A DNA stretch of 64,000 nucleotides from Falsiroseomonas sp050563535 (GTDB taxonomy: Bacteria > Pseudomonadota > Alphaproteobacteria > Acetobacterales > Acetobacteraceae), in assembly GCF_050563535.1 (NCBI RefSeq), contig NZ_JBNXUO010000004.1, forward strand, positions 62,001 through 126,000. The letters run 5' to 3'. The position numbers were made by a program, and so were the translations under genes. Positions within the stretch are counted from its first letter, which is position 1; each line of letters starts with the position of its first letter. The notes beneath the pieces were generated by a model. It ran no database searches and was not told the DNA's origin. It saw nothing but the letters and a program-made list of their open reading frames with translations. Of this stretch, positions 7,232-20,239 are shown in pieces.

Positions 7232-8713
7232 TCAGGCCGGGACGGCCTTCTCCCGCTTGCGCTGCACCGAAGAGGGGATGCGCAGCGCCTCGCGGTATTT
7301 GGCCACCGTTCGGCGGGCGATGTCCACACCCTCCTTCCTCAACCGCTCGACGATGGCATCGTCGGACAGCACGTCGTCGGCGCTTTCCTGGCCGATCATC
7401 TCCCGGATGCGGAAGCGGACCGATTCGGCGCTGTGGCTTTCCCCTCCGGCCGTGCCGGCGATGGCGGTGGTGAAGAAGAACTTCAGCTCCATCGTGCCGC
7501 GGGGGGTGGCGATGTATTTGTTCGCGGTGACGCGGCTGACCGTGCTCTCGTGCATCGACACGGCATCGGCCACGTCGCGCAGGATCAGCGGGCGCAGATG
7601 GGCGACGCCATGGCGGAAGAAGCCGTCCTGCCGGCGCACGATCTCGGCCGCGACCTTCAGGATGGTGCTGGCCCGCTGTTCCAGCGACTTCACCAGCCAG
7701 GTGGCCGATTGCAGCCGGTCCGCCAGGAAGGCCCTGTCGTCCTTGTTCCTCGCCCCGACCACGGCGCGGGCGTGGAACCCGCGGTTGACCAGCACGCGGG
7801 GCAGCGTTTCCGGATTCAGCTCCAGCGCCCAGCCGCCGTCCGGGGTGCGGCGCATCAGCACGTCCGGGACGACGGCCGGCGCCGGCGCCGCGTCGAAGCT
7901 GGCGCCCGGCTTGGGGTCGAGCCGCTTCAGCTCCGCGATCATCTCCGAGAGGTCCTCGGGGTCCACGCCGCAGGCCTTCATCAGCCCGCGCAGGTCGCGC
8001 CGGGCCAGCATCTCGAGGTTGTCGAGCAGCGCCTCCATGCAGGGGTCGAGCCGGTTGCGGTCCGCCAGCTGCACCGCCAGGCATTCGCGCAGGTCGCGGC
8101 AGAACATCCCGCAGGGGTCGAGCCGCTGCATCCGCGCCCGCACCGAGGCGACCTGCGCCTCTCCGCAGCCCAGCGCGGCGGCGATCGCCGCATCGCCCAC
8201 CGGCAGTCGCCCGGCGGGATCGACCGAGGCGAGCATCTGCGCCGCGATCATCCTCTCCCGCGGATCGAAGAAGGTGAGGCGGATCTGCTCGCCGAGGTGC
8301 TCGCGCAGCGTCAGGCGGCGGTCGGCCAAGTCCTCGATGGTCGAGAGGTCGTCGTCGAAGTCGCGCCCGCCCCCCCGGCCGGCGCCGCTGCCGAAGCCGC
8401 CCTCGGCCTCGTACACGTTGTCCCATTCGGCATCGAGGGGGGCGGCGCCTTCGGCCGGCATGGTGTCGGCGGTGGCGGCGGCGTGGGCGTCGGCGGGTTC
8501 GGGGGAGGCGGACTCGCCCGGGCGCTCGTCCGCCACGGTGCGGGGCTCGGCGCGCTCGTCACGCTCCAGCAGCGGGTTGCGCTCCAGCTCCTCCTCGACG
8601 AAGGCGGTGACCTCCATGTTGGAGGACTGCAGCAGCTTGATGGCCTGCCGCAGCTGCGGCGTCATCACCAGGGACTGCGACTGCCGCAGGTCGAGCCGCG
8701 GGCCTAGCGCCAT
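7232..8713 (-). CDS. rpoN: RNA polymerase sigma-54 factor
   Basis: A 493-residue sigma factor for -24/-12 promoters activated by bacterial enhancer-binding proteins. Region I at the N-terminus is present (MALGPRLDLRQSQSLVMTP, then LRQAIKLLQ). It is followed by an acidic region II, the core-binding domain, the HTH segment with MHESTVSRVTANKYIATP, and the RpoN box ARRTVAKYRE near the end. A purine-rich GGGGGAGGAG precedes the ATG. It lies 48 bases downstream of lptB and 91 bases upstream of hpf, so it is probably part of the lpt-rpoN-hpf transcript. Confidence 0.97.
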   Translation of the reverse strand: MALGPRLDLRQSQSLVMTPQLRQAIKLLQSSNMEVTAFVEEELERNPLLERDERAEPRTVADERPGESASPEPADAHAAATADTMPAEGAAPLDAEWDNVYEAEGGFGSGAGRGGGRDFDDDLSTIEDLADRRLTLREHLGEQIRLTFFDPRERMIAAQMLASVDPAGRLPVGDAAIAAALGCGEAQVASVRARMQRLDPCGMFCRDLRECLAVQLADRNRLDPCMEALLDNLEMLARRDLRGLMKACGVDPEDLSEMIAELKRLDPKPGASFDAAPAPAVVPDVLMRRTPDGGWALELNPETLPRVLVNRGFHARAVVGARNKDDRAFLADRLQSATWLVKSLEQRASTILKVAAEIVRRQDGFFRHGVAHLRPLILRDVADAVSMHESTVSRVTANKYIATPRGTMELKFFFTTAIAGTAGGESHSAESVRFRIREMIGQESADDVLSDDAIVERLRKEGVDIARRTVAKYREALRIPSSVQRKREKAVPA

Positions 8714-8761
8714 CGCCTCCGCTCCTCCCCCTGCCGCGCGCGTCCACCCATGGCGCGACCC

Positions 8762-9541
8762 CTAGAGGGAGAACCTTTCGCCCAGATAAACCCGCCGCAC
8801 CCCTTCATGCGCGACGATGTCGCGGGGGCTGCCCTCCATCAGCACCTGGCCGTCATGGAGGATGTAGGCGCGGTCGATGATCTCCAGCGTCTCCCGGACA
8901 TTGTGGTCGGTGATCAGCACGCCGATGCCGCGGTCCTTCAGGTGCTTCACCAGGTCGCGGATCTCGCCCACCGCAATGGGGTCGATGCCGGCCAGCGGTT
9001 CGTCCAGCAGGATGTAGGCGGGTTGCGTCGCAAGCGCCCGCGCGATCTCGCAGCGCCGGCGTTCGCCGCCCGACAGCGCCAGCGCCGGCGCGCGGCGCAG
9101 ATGCGCGATGCCGAATTCGGCCAGCAGCGAATCGAGCATCTGCTCCCGCCGGTCGCGGATCGGCTCCACCACCTCGAGCGCGGCGCGGATGTTGTCCTCC
9201 ACCGACATGCCCCGGAAGATCGACGCCTCCTGCGGGAGGTAGCCGAGCCCGAGGCGCGCGCGGCGGTACATCGGCAGGAAGGTCACGTCGTGGCCGTCCA
9301 GCATCACCTGGCCCTCATCGGGCTGCACCAGGCCAGTGATCATGTAGAAGGTGGTGGTCTTGCCCGCGCCGTTCGGCCCGAGCAGGCCCACCGCCTCCCC
9401 CCGCTTCAGCGAGATGGAGACGTTCCGCACCACCGGCCGCTTCTTGTACCGCTTGCCGAGGCCGGTCGCGACGAGGCCGGTGTTCTGCGCGGCCAGCCGC
9501 ACCGGGCCGCGGCCCTCGCGCACCGTATCGGGCGGCGTCAT
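8762..9541 (-). CDS. lptB: LPS export ABC transporter ATP-binding protein
   Basis: A 259-residue cytosolic ATPase that, with LptFG, powers lipopolysaccharide extraction from the inner membrane. Walker A is LLGPNGAGKTTTFYMITG, the signature motif is LSGGERRRCEIARAL, Walker B is YILLDEPLAGIDP, and the H-loop is ITDHNVRETL. The ATG at 9541 overlaps the lptA stop by 4 bases. About 20 residues before the ABC core form a slightly long N-terminus. Confidence 0.97.
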   Translation of the reverse strand: MTPPDTVREGRGPVRLAAQNTGLVATGLGKRYKKRPVVRNVSISLKRGEAVGLLGPNGAGKTTTFYMITGLVQPDEGQVMLDGHDVTFLPMYRRARLGLGYLPQEASIFRGMSVEDNIRAALEVVEPIRDRREQMLDSLLAEFGIAHLRRAPALALSGGERRRCEIARALATQPAYILLDEPLAGIDPIAVGEIRDLVKHLKDRGIGVLITDHNVRETLEIIDRAYILHDGQVLMEGSPRDIVAHEGVRRVYLGERFSL

Positions 9542-10536
9542 CGCTGCGCCCCCTGCTGGGGGGCGGGCGGCTGGGCGGGCCGCCGGGGCGGTGGCTGCGG
9601 CTGGCGCGGCTGCTGGGGCTGGGCTTGCGCGGGGGGAACCTGCGCCTGGGCCGGCTGGGACTGCTGCGGGACGACCAGGCCCTGCACGCGCTGGCCCGGG
9701 GCGGAGACGAGGCGGGAGACGCCGCTGCGAAGGTTGACGATCGCTTCCTGCCCGTTCAGCTGGTTGTCGCCGCGCGTGATCCGCACCCCGCCGACGAGCC
9801 GCGCGAGGCCGGTCTGCGGGCTGTAGACGCCGCGTTCCCCGCGGACCACCTCCTCGGCCGTGCGGATCTCGACATTGCCATAGGCCTCGACACGGTCGAT
9901 GCGGCTGCCCTCGCCGGCATTCGGCAGGCCGGCGACCGGCGCGCGGGCGGGCTGCGCGGCGGGGGCGGCGGCCTGGGCCCCGGCCGGCGGCGCGGCTTCG
10001 AGGAAATAGGCGACGAGCGTGTCGGCCGCGATGCGGCGGTTGTCGGCCGTGGTCACCACGGCGCCGCCGCGGGCCACCGCCATGCGGCGGGTGGGCCAGT
10101 ATTCCAGGCTGTCGCGCGCGGTGATGCGCTGGTCCGGCGTCTCCAGCATCAGCCCGGCGCCGGACAGCACCATCACCGCCTGGTCCATGTCGTAGACCGC
10201 GCGTTCGCCGGCGGCGCGTTCGGTGGCGGATGCGATGCGCACGCGCCCTTCCGCCTCCAGCCGCCAGATCTCGCTGCCGGAGACCGGGCTCTCGCCGCCG
10301 GCCGGCGCCGCGCCGGCGCGCGGGCGGTAGCGGGCGATCAGGCGGTCGCTGTCCACGCTCACGCCGTCGCGCAGCGCGCGGGCATTGCCGCGCGCGATCA
10401 CCACCTGTTCCGCCTGGCGCCATTCGATGCCGTCGGTCGAGGTGATCTCGATCGGCCCGCCCTGGGTGAGGTCCAGGTTCTGCGCCGCGACCGGCAGGGC
10501 CACGAGCAGGGCGGCGACTGTCAGCAGGCGCCTCAC
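9538..10536 (-). CDS. lptA: LPS transport periplasmic protein LptA (long Pro/Gln-rich tail)
   Basis: A 332-residue protein. A cleavable signal peptide (MRRLLTVAALLVALPVAAQ) is followed by an OstA/LptA beta-jellyroll (GGPIEITSTDGIEWRQAEQ, GNARALRDGVSVDSD, and later YGNVEIRTAEEVVRG). It bridges LPS across the periplasm between LptC and LptD. The C-terminal 60 or so residues are unusually rich in Gln, Pro and Ala and are not part of the conserved fold. The GTG start at 10536 overlaps the lptC stop, and the stop overlaps the lptB start, so the three genes are tightly coupled. Confidence 0.93.
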   Translation of the reverse strand: MRRLLTVAALLVALPVAAQNLDLTQGGPIEITSTDGIEWRQAEQVVIARGNARALRDGVSVDSDRLIARYRPRAGAAPAGGESPVSGSEIWRLEAEGRVRIASATERAAGERAVYDMDQAVMVLSGAGLMLETPDQRITARDSLEYWPTRRMAVARGGAVVTTADNRRIAADTLVAYFLEAAPPAGAQAAAPAAQPARAPVAGLPNAGEGSRIDRVEAYGNVEIRTAEEVVRGERGVYSPQTGLARLVGGVRITRGDNQLNGQEAIVNLRSGVSRLVSAPGQRVQGLVVPQQSQPAQAQVPPAQAQPQQPRQPQPPPRRPAQPPAPQQGAQR

Positions 10537-11249
10537 GGTGCGGCGCCCCCGGCGGCGCTTTCCAGCACGACGCGGGACTGGCCGGTGAAGACCACCACCT
10601 GGCCGCGGTCGCGCAGGCGGAAGCCCTGGGCCGTCAGCGTGCCGAAGGGGCCCTGCGCCGCCACCGGCAGGTCGCCCGAGGCGCTGCCGAGGGCGAGGTC
10701 CATCGACGCGGCCTCGGTCGCGAATTCGGTGCCGTCGTCATGGTGGACCGTGACGCGGCCGGCCAGGTCGAGGAGGTTGCGGGGCTTGTCGAAGCGGCCT
10801 TCGCGCGCCTCGATATACACCCAGGCGCCGTCGCCCAGCACCATGTCGGCGCGTGGCGCCTGAAGCTGCACCACTTCCTCGTCGCCCATCTGCACCGCGA
10901 CCTCGGCGGTGACGGTGTAGGGGCGGTTCTGTTCGTCGAGACCCTGGTAGCGCGGCTCCACGATGCGCAGCGCCTCGGGCCGGATCTGCACGACCCGCCG
11001 GAACGACACGCGCGCCTTGTCCGCCGCGCTGTCCAGTTCCGGCCAGAGCGCGACGAGGGCAAGCAGCCCGACGGCCGCCATCGGCAGGACGCGCTTCGCC
11101 ACCGAGACGAGCAGCCGCCGCCGCGCCAGTTCGCCCGGCGTCGGCGCCCGCCGCTCCCGCGATGGCGCCAGCATGCGGCGCGGCGCGGCGCGGCCGGGCA
11201 GGGGGGCGGGACCGCCGCTGCGGCTGGCGATGGTGGGGGGCACTCTCAC
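10533..11249 (-). CDS. lptC: LPS export protein LptC
   Basis: 238 residues. A basic, Pro/Arg-rich N-terminal stretch is followed by one membrane segment (RVLPMAAVGLLALVALWPEL, about residues 52-71) and a periplasmic LptC/OstA-like domain containing VVEPRYQGLDEQNRPYTVTA-type strands (rough family match). It docks LptB2FG to LptA. The start is uncertain: GTG 11249 lies about 6 bases from a promoter -10, so either the transcript is leaderless or the ATG at 11174 is used. Confidence 0.9.
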   Translation of the reverse strand: MRVPPTIASRSGGPAPLPGRAAPRRMLAPSRERRAPTPGELARRRLLVSVAKRVLPMAAVGLLALVALWPELDSAADKARVSFRRVVQIRPEALRIVEPRYQGLDEQNRPYTVTAEVAVQMGDEEVVQLQAPRADMVLGDGAWVYIEAREGRFDKPRNLLDLAGRVTVHHDDGTEFATEAASMDLALGSASGDLPVAAQGPFGTLTAQGFRLRDRGQVVVFTGQSRVVLESAAGGAAP

Positions 11250-11255
11250 GCTGTC

Positions 11256-11284
11256 TGTATGGGCCTGCGGATGCAGTGGGTCAA
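11256..11284 (-). promoter_or_regulatory. Putative promoter of the lptCAB-rpoN-hpf operon
   Basis: On the minus strand TTGACC (11284-11279) and CATACA (11261-11256) are separated by 17 bases. Transcription would begin about at the lptC GTG (11249), which makes a leaderless mRNA possible. Confidence 0.45.
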
Positions 11285-11325
11285 CGCGCGGATGCGATCC
11301 GACAAAAACCGTGCCACTTTGCCGC

Positions 11326-11352
11326 GCGCCCCGGAACCGATGCGCGGGGCGC
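11326..11352 (-). terminator. Putative terminator after rnd
   Basis: An 8-bp GC stem (11345-11352 with 11326-11333) has an 11-base loop and lies 10 bases past the rnd stop. A TTTTTG run occurs about 17 bases further on in the minus-strand direction. It separates rnd from the lptC promoter. Confidence 0.45.
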
Positions 11353-11361
11353 CCGCGGCGG

Positions 11362-11985
11362 TCAGTGCGCGAAGATGTCCGGGTCCTCGTAGCCGAGCAG
11401 GTCGAGCTGGCCGCGCACGGGCAGGAAGCGGAAGCAGTCCTGCGCCAGGGCGAGCCGCCCCTCGCGCTTCAGCAGCCCCTCGAGACGGGACCAGAGCGCG
11501 TGCAGGTGCAGCACGTCGGACGCGGCATAGGCCAGCTGTTCCGCCGTCAACTCCGGCGCGCCCCAGTCGCTCGACTGCTGCTGCTTCGAGAGGTCGACGC
11601 CGAGGAGGTCGCGGCAGAGATCCTTCAGCCCGTGCCGGTCGGTGAAGGTGCGCACCAGCTTGGATGCGACCTTGGTGCAGACCACCGGCGCCACGGTGAC
11701 GCCGAGCGCCTTGCGGAGGACCGCGACGTCGAAGCGGGCGAAATGGAAGATCTTGAGGACGGAGGCATCCTCCAGCAGACGCTTCAGGTTCGGGCAGTCG
11801 CCGCCGCGGCCGCCGAGCGAGGGCAGGACGATCTGCACGCAATGCGCCGTGCCGTCGCCGGCAGACAGCTGCACGAGGCAGAGCCGGTCGCGCCGGGGGT
11901 CGAGGCCCATCGTCTCGGTGTCGATCGCGACGGAACCGCCGAAGGAAAGCCCTTCGGGCAGGTCGTGCCGGTGCAGCTGGATCAC
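11362..11985 (-). CDS. rnd: RNase D-like 3'-5' exoribonuclease (single-domain)
   Basis: About 207 residues from GTG 11985 (an in-frame GTG at 12030 would give 222). The DEDD exonuclease core is visible: AIDTETMGL (D, E), FHFARFDVAVL (D) and YAASDVLHLHALW (Y/D). The HRDC domains of long E. coli RNase D are absent, as in many alphaproteobacterial short forms. The role is 3-prime trimming of tRNA precursors. The start at 11985 gives MIQLHRHDLPEGL, the usual short-form beginning. It lies only about 20-70 bases after tRNA-Leu on the same strand. Confidence 0.92.
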   Translation of the reverse strand: MIQLHRHDLPEGLSFGGSVAIDTETMGLDPRRDRLCLVQLSAGDGTAHCVQIVLPSLGGRGGDCPNLKRLLEDASVLKIFHFARFDVAVLRKALGVTVAPVVCTKVASKLVRTFTDRHGLKDLCRDLLGVDLSKQQQSSDWGAPELTAEQLAYAASDVLHLHALWSRLEGLLKREGRLALAQDCFRFLPVRGQLDLLGYEDPDIFAH

Positions 11986-12052
11986 GGTATGTCCGATGCG
12001 CCCCGCAGGGGCGATGAGGGTGACCGCCACGCTGCTGCAACCCTCGTCAGTC

Positions 12053-12139
12053 TGGTGCCCAGGAAAGGACTCGAACCTTCACGACCTTGCGGCCACAGGT
12101 ACCTGAAACCTGCGCGTCTACCAATTCCGCCACCTGGGC
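12053..12139 (-). tRNA. tRNA-Leu (anticodon CAG)
   Basis: An 87-base gene on the minus strand. The acceptor stem GCCCAGG (5-prime end at 12139) pairs with CCTGGGC, followed by A73 and an encoded CCA (12055-12053). The anticodon loop TTCAGGT sits in a CAGGT/ACCTG stem, giving CAG. A long variable arm (class II) and the TTCGAGTCC T-loop are present. Confidence 0.96.
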
Positions 12140-12165
12140 AGGCAGCGCCTCGCGGCATGTCGGGG

Positions 12166-12194
12166 CGTTTACGGTCCAATCGCCGGCTCGTCAA
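12166..12194 (-). promoter_or_regulatory. Putative promoter of tRNA-Leu
   Basis: On the minus strand TTGACG (12194-12189), a 17-base spacer and TAAACG (12171-12166) lie about 26 bases before the tRNA 5-prime end. It is a good sigma70-type match in otherwise GC-rich sequence. Confidence 0.6.
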
Positions 12195-12265
12195 GCGGGG
12201 GGCGCGCTTGGCGATGCAGCGCACAAAACCTATGGTCCGCCGCGACGAGGGATGGAGTGGCGGCG

Positions 12266-13222
12266 ATGCGCGGCTTGATGGAGCGTAAGGTTGCGACGGT
12301 GTTCGGCGGCTCCGGCTTCATCGGGCGGTACGTCGTCCAGCGCCTGGCCGCGCAGGACTACATCGTCCGCATCGCCACCCGGAACCCGGCGGCGGCGCGC
12401 TTCCTCCAGACGCAGGGGCGGGTCGGGCAGATCGTGCCGCTCGCGGCCTCGGTGACCGACGAGGCGGCGATCGCCCGCGCGGTGGAAGGGGCGCAGGTGG
12501 TGGTGAACCTGGTCGGCATCCTCCACGAAGGCCGCGCCAGCGATTTCATGCGCATCCAGGGGGAGGGGCCGGGCAAGGTGGCCCGCGCCGCCGCGGCGGC
12601 GGGCGCCCAGGCGATGGTCCATCTCTCCGCGATCGGCGCCGATTCGGAGAGCCCGAGCCTCTATGCCCGCAGCAAGGCGCTGGGCGAGCAGGCGGTGCTG
12701 GGGGCCTTCCCGGCCGCGACGATCCTGCGCCCCTCCGTCGTGTTCGGGCCGGAGGACGGCTTCTTCAACCGCTTCGCCGGCCTCGCCGCGCTGCTGCCCT
12801 TCATGCCTGTCGTCTCCGGCGGGACGCGCTTCCAGCCGGTCTATGTCGGCGACGTCGCCGACGCGGTCGCGGCCGCCCTGGCGCGGCCGGAGGCGCGGGG
12901 CAGGACCTATGAGCTTGGCGGACCGCGGGTGATGACCATGCGGGAGGTGCTGACCTATGTGCTCGACGTCACGCGCCGGCGCCGGCGGCTGGTGGACATG
13001 CCGGCCGGGCTGATGTCCTTCCAGGCCTCCATCCTCGAGAAGCTGCCGAACCCGCAGATAACCCGCGACCAGCTTCTGCTTCTCGGCCGCGACAACGTGG
13101 TGGCGGAGGAGGCGGCCGGGCTGGCGGAACTCGGCATCGCGCCGAAGTCGGTGGAGATGGTGGTGCCTGGTTACCTGACGCGGTTCCGCGTGGGTGGCGG
13201 GCGGCGGGACGGGAGAAGGTAG
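12266..13222 (+). CDS. NDUFA9-like NAD(P)-binding reductase (complex I-associated SDR family)
   Basis: About 318 residues. The Rossmann motif VFGGSGFIGRYVVQRLA is at the N-terminus. VVNLVGILHEGRASDF and YARSKALGEQAVL (YxxxK) follow, with a C-terminal region resembling the NDUFA9/39-kDa complex I subunit and its bacterial homologues (FQPVYVGDVADAV, YELGGPRVMTMREVL). Bacterial members are annotated as complex I NDUFA9 family proteins; the physiological substrate is not established. ATG 12266 is chosen because GGAG lies 8 bases upstream; GTG 12257 and ATG 12278 are alternatives. It is a single gene between tRNA-Leu (divergent) and the glt operon. Confidence 0.85.
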   Translation: MRGLMERKVATVFGGSGFIGRYVVQRLAAQDYIVRIATRNPAAARFLQTQGRVGQIVPLAASVTDEAAIARAVEGAQVVVNLVGILHEGRASDFMRIQGEGPGKVARAAAAAGAQAMVHLSAIGADSESPSLYARSKALGEQAVLGAFPAATILRPSVVFGPEDGFFNRFAGLAALLPFMPVVSGGTRFQPVYVGDVADAVAAALARPEARGRTYELGGPRVMTMREVLTYVLDVTRRRRRLVDMPAGLMSFQASILEKLPNPQITRDQLLLLGRDNVVAEEAAGLAELGIAPKSVEMVVPGYLTRFRVGGGRRDGRR

Positions 13223-13278
13223 TCTCCTTCCGGACCTTTCCGACCAGCCGCCTTGTCCTGAATTGGGGTGCGGCGGCT

Positions 13279-13310
13279 CTGACCAGGCATATTAGGTCAG
13301 GATATATGCC
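13279..13310 (+). promoter_or_regulatory. Putative gltD-gltB promoter overlapped by an inverted repeat
   Basis: CTGACC (13279-13284), a 17-base spacer and ATATAT (13302-13307) form a plausible promoter. A perfect 7-base inverted repeat (GGCATAT at 13286-13292, ATATGCC at 13304-13310, 11-base spacer) covers the spacer and -10, as an operator would. It is strikingly AT-rich for this window and lies about 115 bases before gltD. Confidence 0.5.
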
Positions 13311-13422
13311 CTTCGGGTCGAAAACGGACTCGCATCGGCCGGAGGAGTGATGTAGGCAGCGCCGGCCGGCGCCCGAATTCGTGACCATGCGCGCCGCCTC
13401 GTCGCAGGGAGTGCCCGCCGCC

Positions 13423-14862
13423 ATGGCCGACCGGATGCTGCAATTCGTGCGCCTCGACCAGCGCAACCCGGAGAAGCGGGACGCGGGCACCCGTCGCGAC
13501 GATTTCGGCGAGATCTACCGTGCCTTCGACCCCGCGGCGGCCAGCAGCCAGGCCAGCCGTTGCAGCCAGTGCGGCGTCCCCTTCTGCCAGGTCCACTGCC
13601 CGCTCAACAACAACATCCCGGACTGGCTGAAGCTGACCGCGGAAGGCCGGCTTGAGGAGGCCTACGAGGTCTCCTCCGCCACCAACACCTTTCCCGAGAT
13701 CTGCGGCCGCATCTGCCCGCAGGACCGGCTCTGCGAGGGCAACTGCGTGATCGAGAAGGGCTTCGGCTCGGTCACCATCGGTTCGGTCGAGAAGTTCATC
13801 ACCGACACGGCCTGGGAGCGCGGCTGGGTGAAGGCACCCGCGCCGCGGCGCGAACTGGCGGAGAGCGTCGGCATCATCGGTGCGGGCCCCGGCGGGCTGG
13901 CGGCGGCGGAGCGGCTGCGGACCCGCGGCTACCAGGTGCATGTCTATGACCGCTACGACCGTGTCGGCGGCCTGATGATCTACGGCATCCCCAACTTCAA
14001 GCTGGAGAAGGAGGTGGTGCTGCGCCGCTGGAAGCAGTTCGAGGAAGGCGGCATCCGCTTCCACCTGGACACCCAGGTGGGCCGGGACGTGACGCTGGCC
14101 GAATTGCGCGCACGCCACGATTCGGTGCTGATCGCCACCGGCGTCTACAAGGCGCGGGAGATGGCGGCCCCCGGCATCGGGCTGCGCGGCATCGTGCCGG
14201 CGCTGGACTACCTGACCGCGTCGAACCGCGCCGGCCTGGGCGAGAGCGTGGCGGCGCTGGAAAGCGGGCAACTGAACGCCGCCGGGCGCAACGTGGTCGT
14301 CATCGGCGGCGGCGACACCGCGATGGACTGCGTCCGCACCGCGGTGCGCCAGGGCGCCGCCAGCGTCACCTGCCTCTACCGCCGCGACCGCGCCAACATG
14401 CCCGGCTCGATGCGCGAGGTGTACCATGCGGAGGAGGAGGGCGTGCGCTTCGAATGGCTCGGCGCGCCGGAGGCCTTCCTCGGCGAGGGCGGGGTCGCCG
14501 CGGTCCGCGCGCACCGCATGCATCTCGGCCTGCCGGACGCGACCGGCCGGCAGCAGGTGGCGCCGATCCCCGGCAGCAGCTTCGACCTGCCCGCGGAGCT
14601 GGTCATCATGGCGCTGGGCTTCGACCCCGAGGACCTGCCCCGCGCCTTCGAGGAGCCCGCCCTGCCGGTGACGAAATGGGGCACTCTGAAGATCGACCAC
14701 CGCACGATGATGACGGCGCTGCCCGGCGTCTTCGCCGCGGGCGACATCGTGCGCGGCGCCTCGCTGGTGGTCTGGGCGATCCGGGACGGGCGCGACGCGG
14801 CGGAGCAGATGCACCGCTTCATGCAGCAGAAGGCGAGCCCCCTCGCCGTGGCGGCGGAGTGA
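13423..14862 (+). CDS. gltD: Glutamate synthase (NADPH) small subunit
   Basis: About 479 residues from ATG 13423, which aligns with the usual GltD start (MADRMLQFVRLDQRNPEKR). In-frame GTG 13381 and ATG 13387 would add 12-14 residues. It supplies electrons from NADPH through FAD and [4Fe-4S] clusters to GltB. The Cys clusters CSQCGVPFCQVHCP and CGRICPQDRLCEGNC, the FAD motif GIIGAGPGGLAAAERL and the NADPH motif VVIGGGDTAMDCVRTA are all present. AGGGAG lies 11 bases before the start. It directly precedes gltB. Confidence 0.96.
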   Translation: MADRMLQFVRLDQRNPEKRDAGTRRDDFGEIYRAFDPAAASSQASRCSQCGVPFCQVHCPLNNNIPDWLKLTAEGRLEEAYEVSSATNTFPEICGRICPQDRLCEGNCVIEKGFGSVTIGSVEKFITDTAWERGWVKAPAPRRELAESVGIIGAGPGGLAAAERLRTRGYQVHVYDRYDRVGGLMIYGIPNFKLEKEVVLRRWKQFEEGGIRFHLDTQVGRDVTLAELRARHDSVLIATGVYKAREMAAPGIGLRGIVPALDYLTASNRAGLGESVAALESGQLNAAGRNVVVIGGGDTAMDCVRTAVRQGAASVTCLYRRDRANMPGSMREVYHAEEEGVRFEWLGAPEAFLGEGGVAAVRAHRMHLGLPDATGRQQVAPIPGSSFDLPAELVIMALGFDPEDLPRAFEEPALPVTKWGTLKIDHRTMMTALPGVFAAGDIVRGASLVVWAIRDGRDAAEQMHRFMQQKASPLAVAAE

Positions 14863-14867
14863 CGACG

Positions 14868-19412
<4,545 letters not shown>

Positions 19413-19417
19413 GGGAG

Positions 19418-19453
19418 CGGCCGCGGCGACCCCGGCCGGGGTCGCCGCGGCCG
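19418..19453 (+). terminator. Terminator-like perfect 36-base palindrome after gltB
   Basis: The 36 bases are exactly self-complementary (16-bp stem around a central GGCC) and start 5 bases after the gltB stop. There is no T run, as is usual in this GC-rich genome. It probably terminates the gltDB transcript. Confidence 0.65.
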
Positions 19454-19570
19454 GGCTTCCGCCCCCGCCATCCCGGCCGCGCGCCCCCGCCCCGCGCAGC
19501 GGCATGGCCGCGGCGGGTTGGCCGCGCCGCGGCCGCGTGCGATAGGGGGGCATCCCGGACAGCCGGCCCG

Positions 19571-20239
19571 ATGCGAATCCTCTATCACCTCCCCCTCTCC
19601 CCCTTCTCCCGCAAGGTGCGCCTCGCGCTCGCCGAGAAGCGCATCCCCTTCGACCTGCGCGTGGAGCGGGTGTGGGAGAGGCGCGAGGAGTTCCTGGCCG
19701 TGAACCCCGCATGCACCGTGCCGGTGCTGCAGGAGGCGAACGGCCTGTCCATCGTCGATTCCTACGCCATCTGCGAATATCTCGACGAAGCCTATCCCGA
19801 CGGCCCGCTGCTCGGCCGCACGCTGGCGGAACGGGCGGAGGTGCGGCGGCTCGTCGCGTGGTTCGACGGCAAGTTCAACGCCGAGGTGACGCGCAACCTG
19901 CTCTACGAGAAGCAGATGAAGCGGCTGCTCGGCAGGGGCAACCCGGATGCGGCCGCGATCCGCGCAGGCTACGCCAACCTGAAGCCGCATCTCGACTACA
20001 TCGGCTGGCTGGCCGAGACACGCGCCTGGCTTGCGGGGCATGCGCTGAGCCTCGCCGACCTCGCGGCGGCGGCGCATCTCTCCGCGCTCGACTACCTCGG
20101 CGAGATCGACTGGTCGCAGAGCGATGCGGCGAAGGACTGGTACGCACGCATCAAGTCCCGCCCGGGCTTCCGTTCCCTGCTGGGCGACCGCGTCAGCGGC
20201 CTGACGCCGCCGGACCACTACGCGGACCTCGACTTCTAG
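19571..20239 (+). CDS. GST-fold protein, FzlA-like FtsZ-binding division protein
   Basis: 222 residues. It has a thioredoxin-like N-terminal domain (MRILYHLPLSPFSRKVRLAL) and an all-helical C-terminal GST domain (LVAWFDGKFNAEV, GYANLKPHLDYIGWL, LSLADLAAAAHLSALDYLG). It ends in the DLDF motif that I associate with alphaproteobacterial FzlA, which binds FtsZ and is needed for constriction in Caulobacter. The call rests on recalled family resemblance; a plain glutathione S-transferase is the alternative. It stands alone after the gltB terminator and is convergent with lrgB. Confidence 0.75.
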   Translation: MRILYHLPLSPFSRKVRLALAEKRIPFDLRVERVWERREEFLAVNPACTVPVLQEANGLSIVDSYAICEYLDEAYPDGPLLGRTLAERAEVRRLVAWFDGKFNAEVTRNLLYEKQMKRLLGRGNPDAAAIRAGYANLKPHLDYIGWLAETRAWLAGHALSLADLAAAAHLSALDYLGEIDWSQSDAAKDWYARIKSRPGFRSLLGDRVSGLTPPDHYADLDF

